DNA from: Karalla daura
Taxonomy: Eukaryota > Chordata > Actinopteri > Chaetodontiformes > Leiognathidae
Assembly (NCBI GenBank): GCA_029224185.1
Contig: CM055188.1
Span: 32,733,642-32,797,641, forward strand
Reading direction: 5' to 3'
Length of the DNA stretch: 64,000 bases
Positions 61,217 through 64,000 of this stretch are shown here, in pieces. The notes below the pieces were generated by a model that was given only the letters and a program-made list of their open reading frames with translations, had not been told where the DNA came from and searched no databases. The stretch's first letter is position 1, and every line of letters begins with the position of its first letter. The position numbers and the translations under genes are program-made.

Positions 61217-64000
61217 ATGGACCAAAGGCAGAGCTCACAGGTCAAAGTGCCTCTTATGACCTCTGGGAGCAGACCAGGAAATGCTCCACCCAAACCTCAG
61301 GAGAGGGAGCAGTGGGCCAGTAAGACAGAGTTCATCCTGGCCGTGGCCGGCCACATTATCGGGCTGGGAAACGTCTGGAGGTTCCCGTACCTTTGCTACA
61401 AAAACGGAGGAGGTACATATCTGTTCGCTGCTAGGTGTCATGAACTATTCCAGGCAAAATGACAAAGAGTCGTTCAGCTGCTGCACCAATCACAAATCAC
61501 GAGTCGTAACAAATGATTTCATCTTTTTTTTTTAAGGAGTTTTCTTCATTCCCTACGTGTTGTTTTTGTTCACCTGTGGCATCCCCCTCTTCTTCCTGGA
61601 GACGTCTCTGGGCCAGTTCACCAGTCAGGGGGGGATAACATGTTGGAGAAAAATCTGCCCTCTTTTTGAAGGTAGGTCCTCTCAGTTTATATAGGTGTTA
61701 TCAACAATGTAGAAATGCTTACAGAAACTGAAACTCTACTTGTAGCAAAAATGTCAACAACATTTGAGAAAGGTTCAGCATGAAGATGTTGTATAATTAA
61801 ATGTGTTTGATGAATTCTAAAAGTGTGATAGAATCCAACATTACAGAAACTTTGTTTACTTGATTATTTTATTGGAGTATCCACGTTACACACGTACCAT
61901 AACGTACTGATGACAGTGGATGAATTGCACTTTAAAATCACAGAAACACAGAAACTGTCAGAAAAATCAATGAAAAATTTTGCCATCTGTTAAAATCATG
62001 TATCATGTATCATGTATGTGCCATTTCTTGTTGTTTATATAAAAGTCAAAGGTGAAACTTTAATTGAACTGATACATTTCTACCCAGCTTAGACATGTCT
62101 GCTGTGAGAGAGAATCAGGTCAGAGGTAACATGAACTTTGTTTATAAGAGCAAAGATTGTTTGTCCTTGAACACGCGTTCCTTTCTGTTCTTTTGAAATA
62201 AAATGTAATTAGTCCTGGTCAGCTGCCTTCAAAACGCTACACATGCTGTGACAGAAACAGTTTTTTTTCCATTTGTGATGAGTTCATCCTCCACTCCTAT
62301 TCCTGTAAACATGAACAGCTTGTTATCTATTTATTTTGAGATTTCCCAATATTCCAGTTCATGGAGGTGTATTTTCTCTTGTGAAACGTCACGAGAACTA
62401 TTCACAGCTGTCATTGAGGATTTGCCATTAACCGGTCTTTGAAATAAAAGCATCATGTTTCAGTGTGTTCCGCTAATGAAAAGCACTGTTGTCTAGATCT
62501 GGTTTATGGGGGTGTGTTGGGTGATACAGTGTGAAGACCACGTTTTGTACTTCAGAATCAAAGAACCAGAGACTTTTATTGTCACGAAACACAAGATACA
62601 GCAAAACTGTAAAACGTCAGAGCAAAGAAGGCCAAACATAGCTATTCTGAGAGGGAAGACGTAAGAGAAGAGAGGTTTCTTTAATAAATAGATCGGTGCA
62701 GTGGTAATTCTGTTCACTACAAAAAATCTAACTTTGACTTTAATTAAATGTATTTAGTCAACAGGTTCCATGAAAGTGTATTATGTTAGTTAAAAGAAAA
62801 AAATGCTAGATGACCTTAACATTTTTGCTCTGTCAGATAATTTTGATTTAAACCAAACTAATTAAAGCTAACAATCCAGGTTTTTCAGTTGTTTCTGCAG
62901 CCAGGAACATTTGAACTGTGGCAGTTCTTTGACACTGACAATAAAACACCTGAGGAGACCTGAAGAGTGATGATATGGAACCATCTAAATCATTTTCTTT
63001 TTGTTTTCTGTGTTGTTATGTACAGGTCTCGGTTATGGGAGCCAAGTGGTGGTTTTGTACACGGGCGTCTACTACATCATCATACTGGCTTGGACATTTC
63101 TCTACTTGTTCTCGTCCTTCAGCTCTGAACTACCGTGGGCAAACTGCCACAACACCTGGAACACAGGTGAAACAAACAACAGAAAAACTTTGTTTCACAT
63201 AATTACATTAAACTGCAAAGTGTGCATAATTCTAAATGCTAATTAGTATTCACACCTCGTCTTTTCCTCCTGTTATGTAGCCGGTTGTTTTGCTCACAAC
63301 CAATCATCTTCTCTACCCCTGCATGGAAACTCCACGTCTTCGGTCGTTGAGTTTTGGGAGTAAGTAGCAAGGAATAAAAGCCGCACACTGAAAGGAGGCA
63401 GTGCTGGTTCTGTCACTGTGCTGATCTTAAATCGCTTCCCTCTCAGGAGGAGAATCCTGGGCCTCTCCAGCGGGATTGAGCACATTGGGAATGTCCGTTT
63501 GGGATCTGGCCCTTTGTCTTCTTCTTGCCTGGATATTGTGTTATTTCTGCATCTGGAACGGGGGTGAAGACAACGGGAAAGGTTCGTCACAGTCTGGCTT
63601 TATGTAAAATGTTCATGTCCCCAGCTTCATCCAAAGATGAACAGTAGGTCAAAAAACATCAGATAAACAGGAAAGGACAGCAGACCTAAAACATTAATAC
63701 AAACAGGACCCAAAGAGGTCTTGTGAAATAGCATCCAAGTAATTTTTGATGAAAACCAAACGTTCCATAGCTTCTATATGAGCACCAGAGAAGTACACCA
63801 GAGAAGAACAAGTCTAGGTCCTGTTTAGAGACAGCTTCACTGGTCTGACTGCTGGTTCTGTCCCAGGTGGTCTACTTCACTGCCACCTTCCCATACGTGA
63901 TGCTGATTGTGCTGCTGGTCCGCGGTCTGACTCTCCCCGGGGGCCAAAGACGGCATCCTGTTCTACCTCTACCCCCGACCCCTCTCGCCTCACCGATCCA
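61217..64000 (+). CDS. Second SLC6 transporter paralogue, 5' part only, with four homopolymer frame disruptions
   Basis: Coding exons: 61217-61412, 61537-61671, 63026-63166, 63281-63359, 63447-63581, and 63867 to the window edge. Exons 2 and 3 are the same length as in the minus-strand paralogue (135, 141), exon 4 is one codon shorter (79 against 82), and all phases agree. TM1 is intact with GLGNVWRFPYLCYKNGGG but has His46 where GAT2/BGT1 have Glu. Exon 5 is 135 nt against 133 in the paralogue, and the visible part of exon 6 is 134 against 132. Extra bases lie in runs at 63498-63500 (T), 63560-63564 (G), 63939-63943 (G) and 63972-63976 (C). Read literally, the frame stops at TGA 63565-63567. 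Splice sites and amino-acid conservation around the insertions are otherwise intact. It is head-to-head with the first SLC6 gene. A possible acceptor ends at 61210. Confidence 0.85.

Overview
The window looks like nuclear DNA of a ray-finned (teleost) fish. Coding sequence is sparse and split into short exons with GT/AG introns. The flanks are full of long dinucleotide and tetranucleotide microsatellites and decayed LINE fragments, and all three recognisable genes are vertebrate families. There is no bacterial or viral gene organisation.

Layout. Positions 1-7.5 kb are gene-poor upstream DNA. Positions 7.5-23.0 kb (+ strand) carry a complete fkbp5 gene (FKBP51, an Hsp90 co-chaperone and peptidyl-prolyl isomerase). 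Its ten coding exons join in phase to a 455-residue protein, and a probable non-coding first exon lies near 8.1-8.4 kb. Positions 23.0-26.3 kb are its likely 3' UTR, with two candidate poly(A) signals. Positions 26.3-29.9 kb are intergenic. Positions 30.1-42.7 kb (- strand) carry a complete SLC6 transporter of the GABA/betaine/taurine group; its fourteen coding exons join to 592 residues. It is tail-to-tail with fkbp5. Positions 42.8-61.2 kb are a repeat-rich spacer. It holds a 1.36-kb element with inverted ends built on a 73-bp minisatellite, a degenerate L1-like retrotransposon of about 2.6 kb, interstitial telomeric repeats and many microsatellites. Positions 61.2-64.0 kb (+ strand) hold the first six coding exons of a second, divergently oriented SLC6 paralogue that runs off the window. 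Its exons 5 and 6 each carry two extra bases in homopolymer runs.

How the genes relate. FKBP51 is a classic steroid-receptor feedback gene. Four 15-bp sites fitting the palindromic glucocorticoid/androgen/progesterone receptor consensus lie at its promoter, in its first intron (two) and downstream, where under 0.3 would be expected by chance in the whole 64 kb. The two SLC6 genes are a head-to-head duplicate pair with the same exon phases. They share a change of the TM1 glutamate typical of GAT2/GAT3/BGT1 (to Gln in one, His in the other), which suggests altered substrate choice.

Most interesting points: the steroid-response-element cluster; natural Val116/Pro119 in the FK1 loop of the fish FKBP51; an in-frame TPR exon flanked by complementary (TG)n and (CA)n tracts; the altered TM1 residue in both transporters; and the four homopolymer insertions in the second transporter, which mean either assembly error or a young pseudogene.
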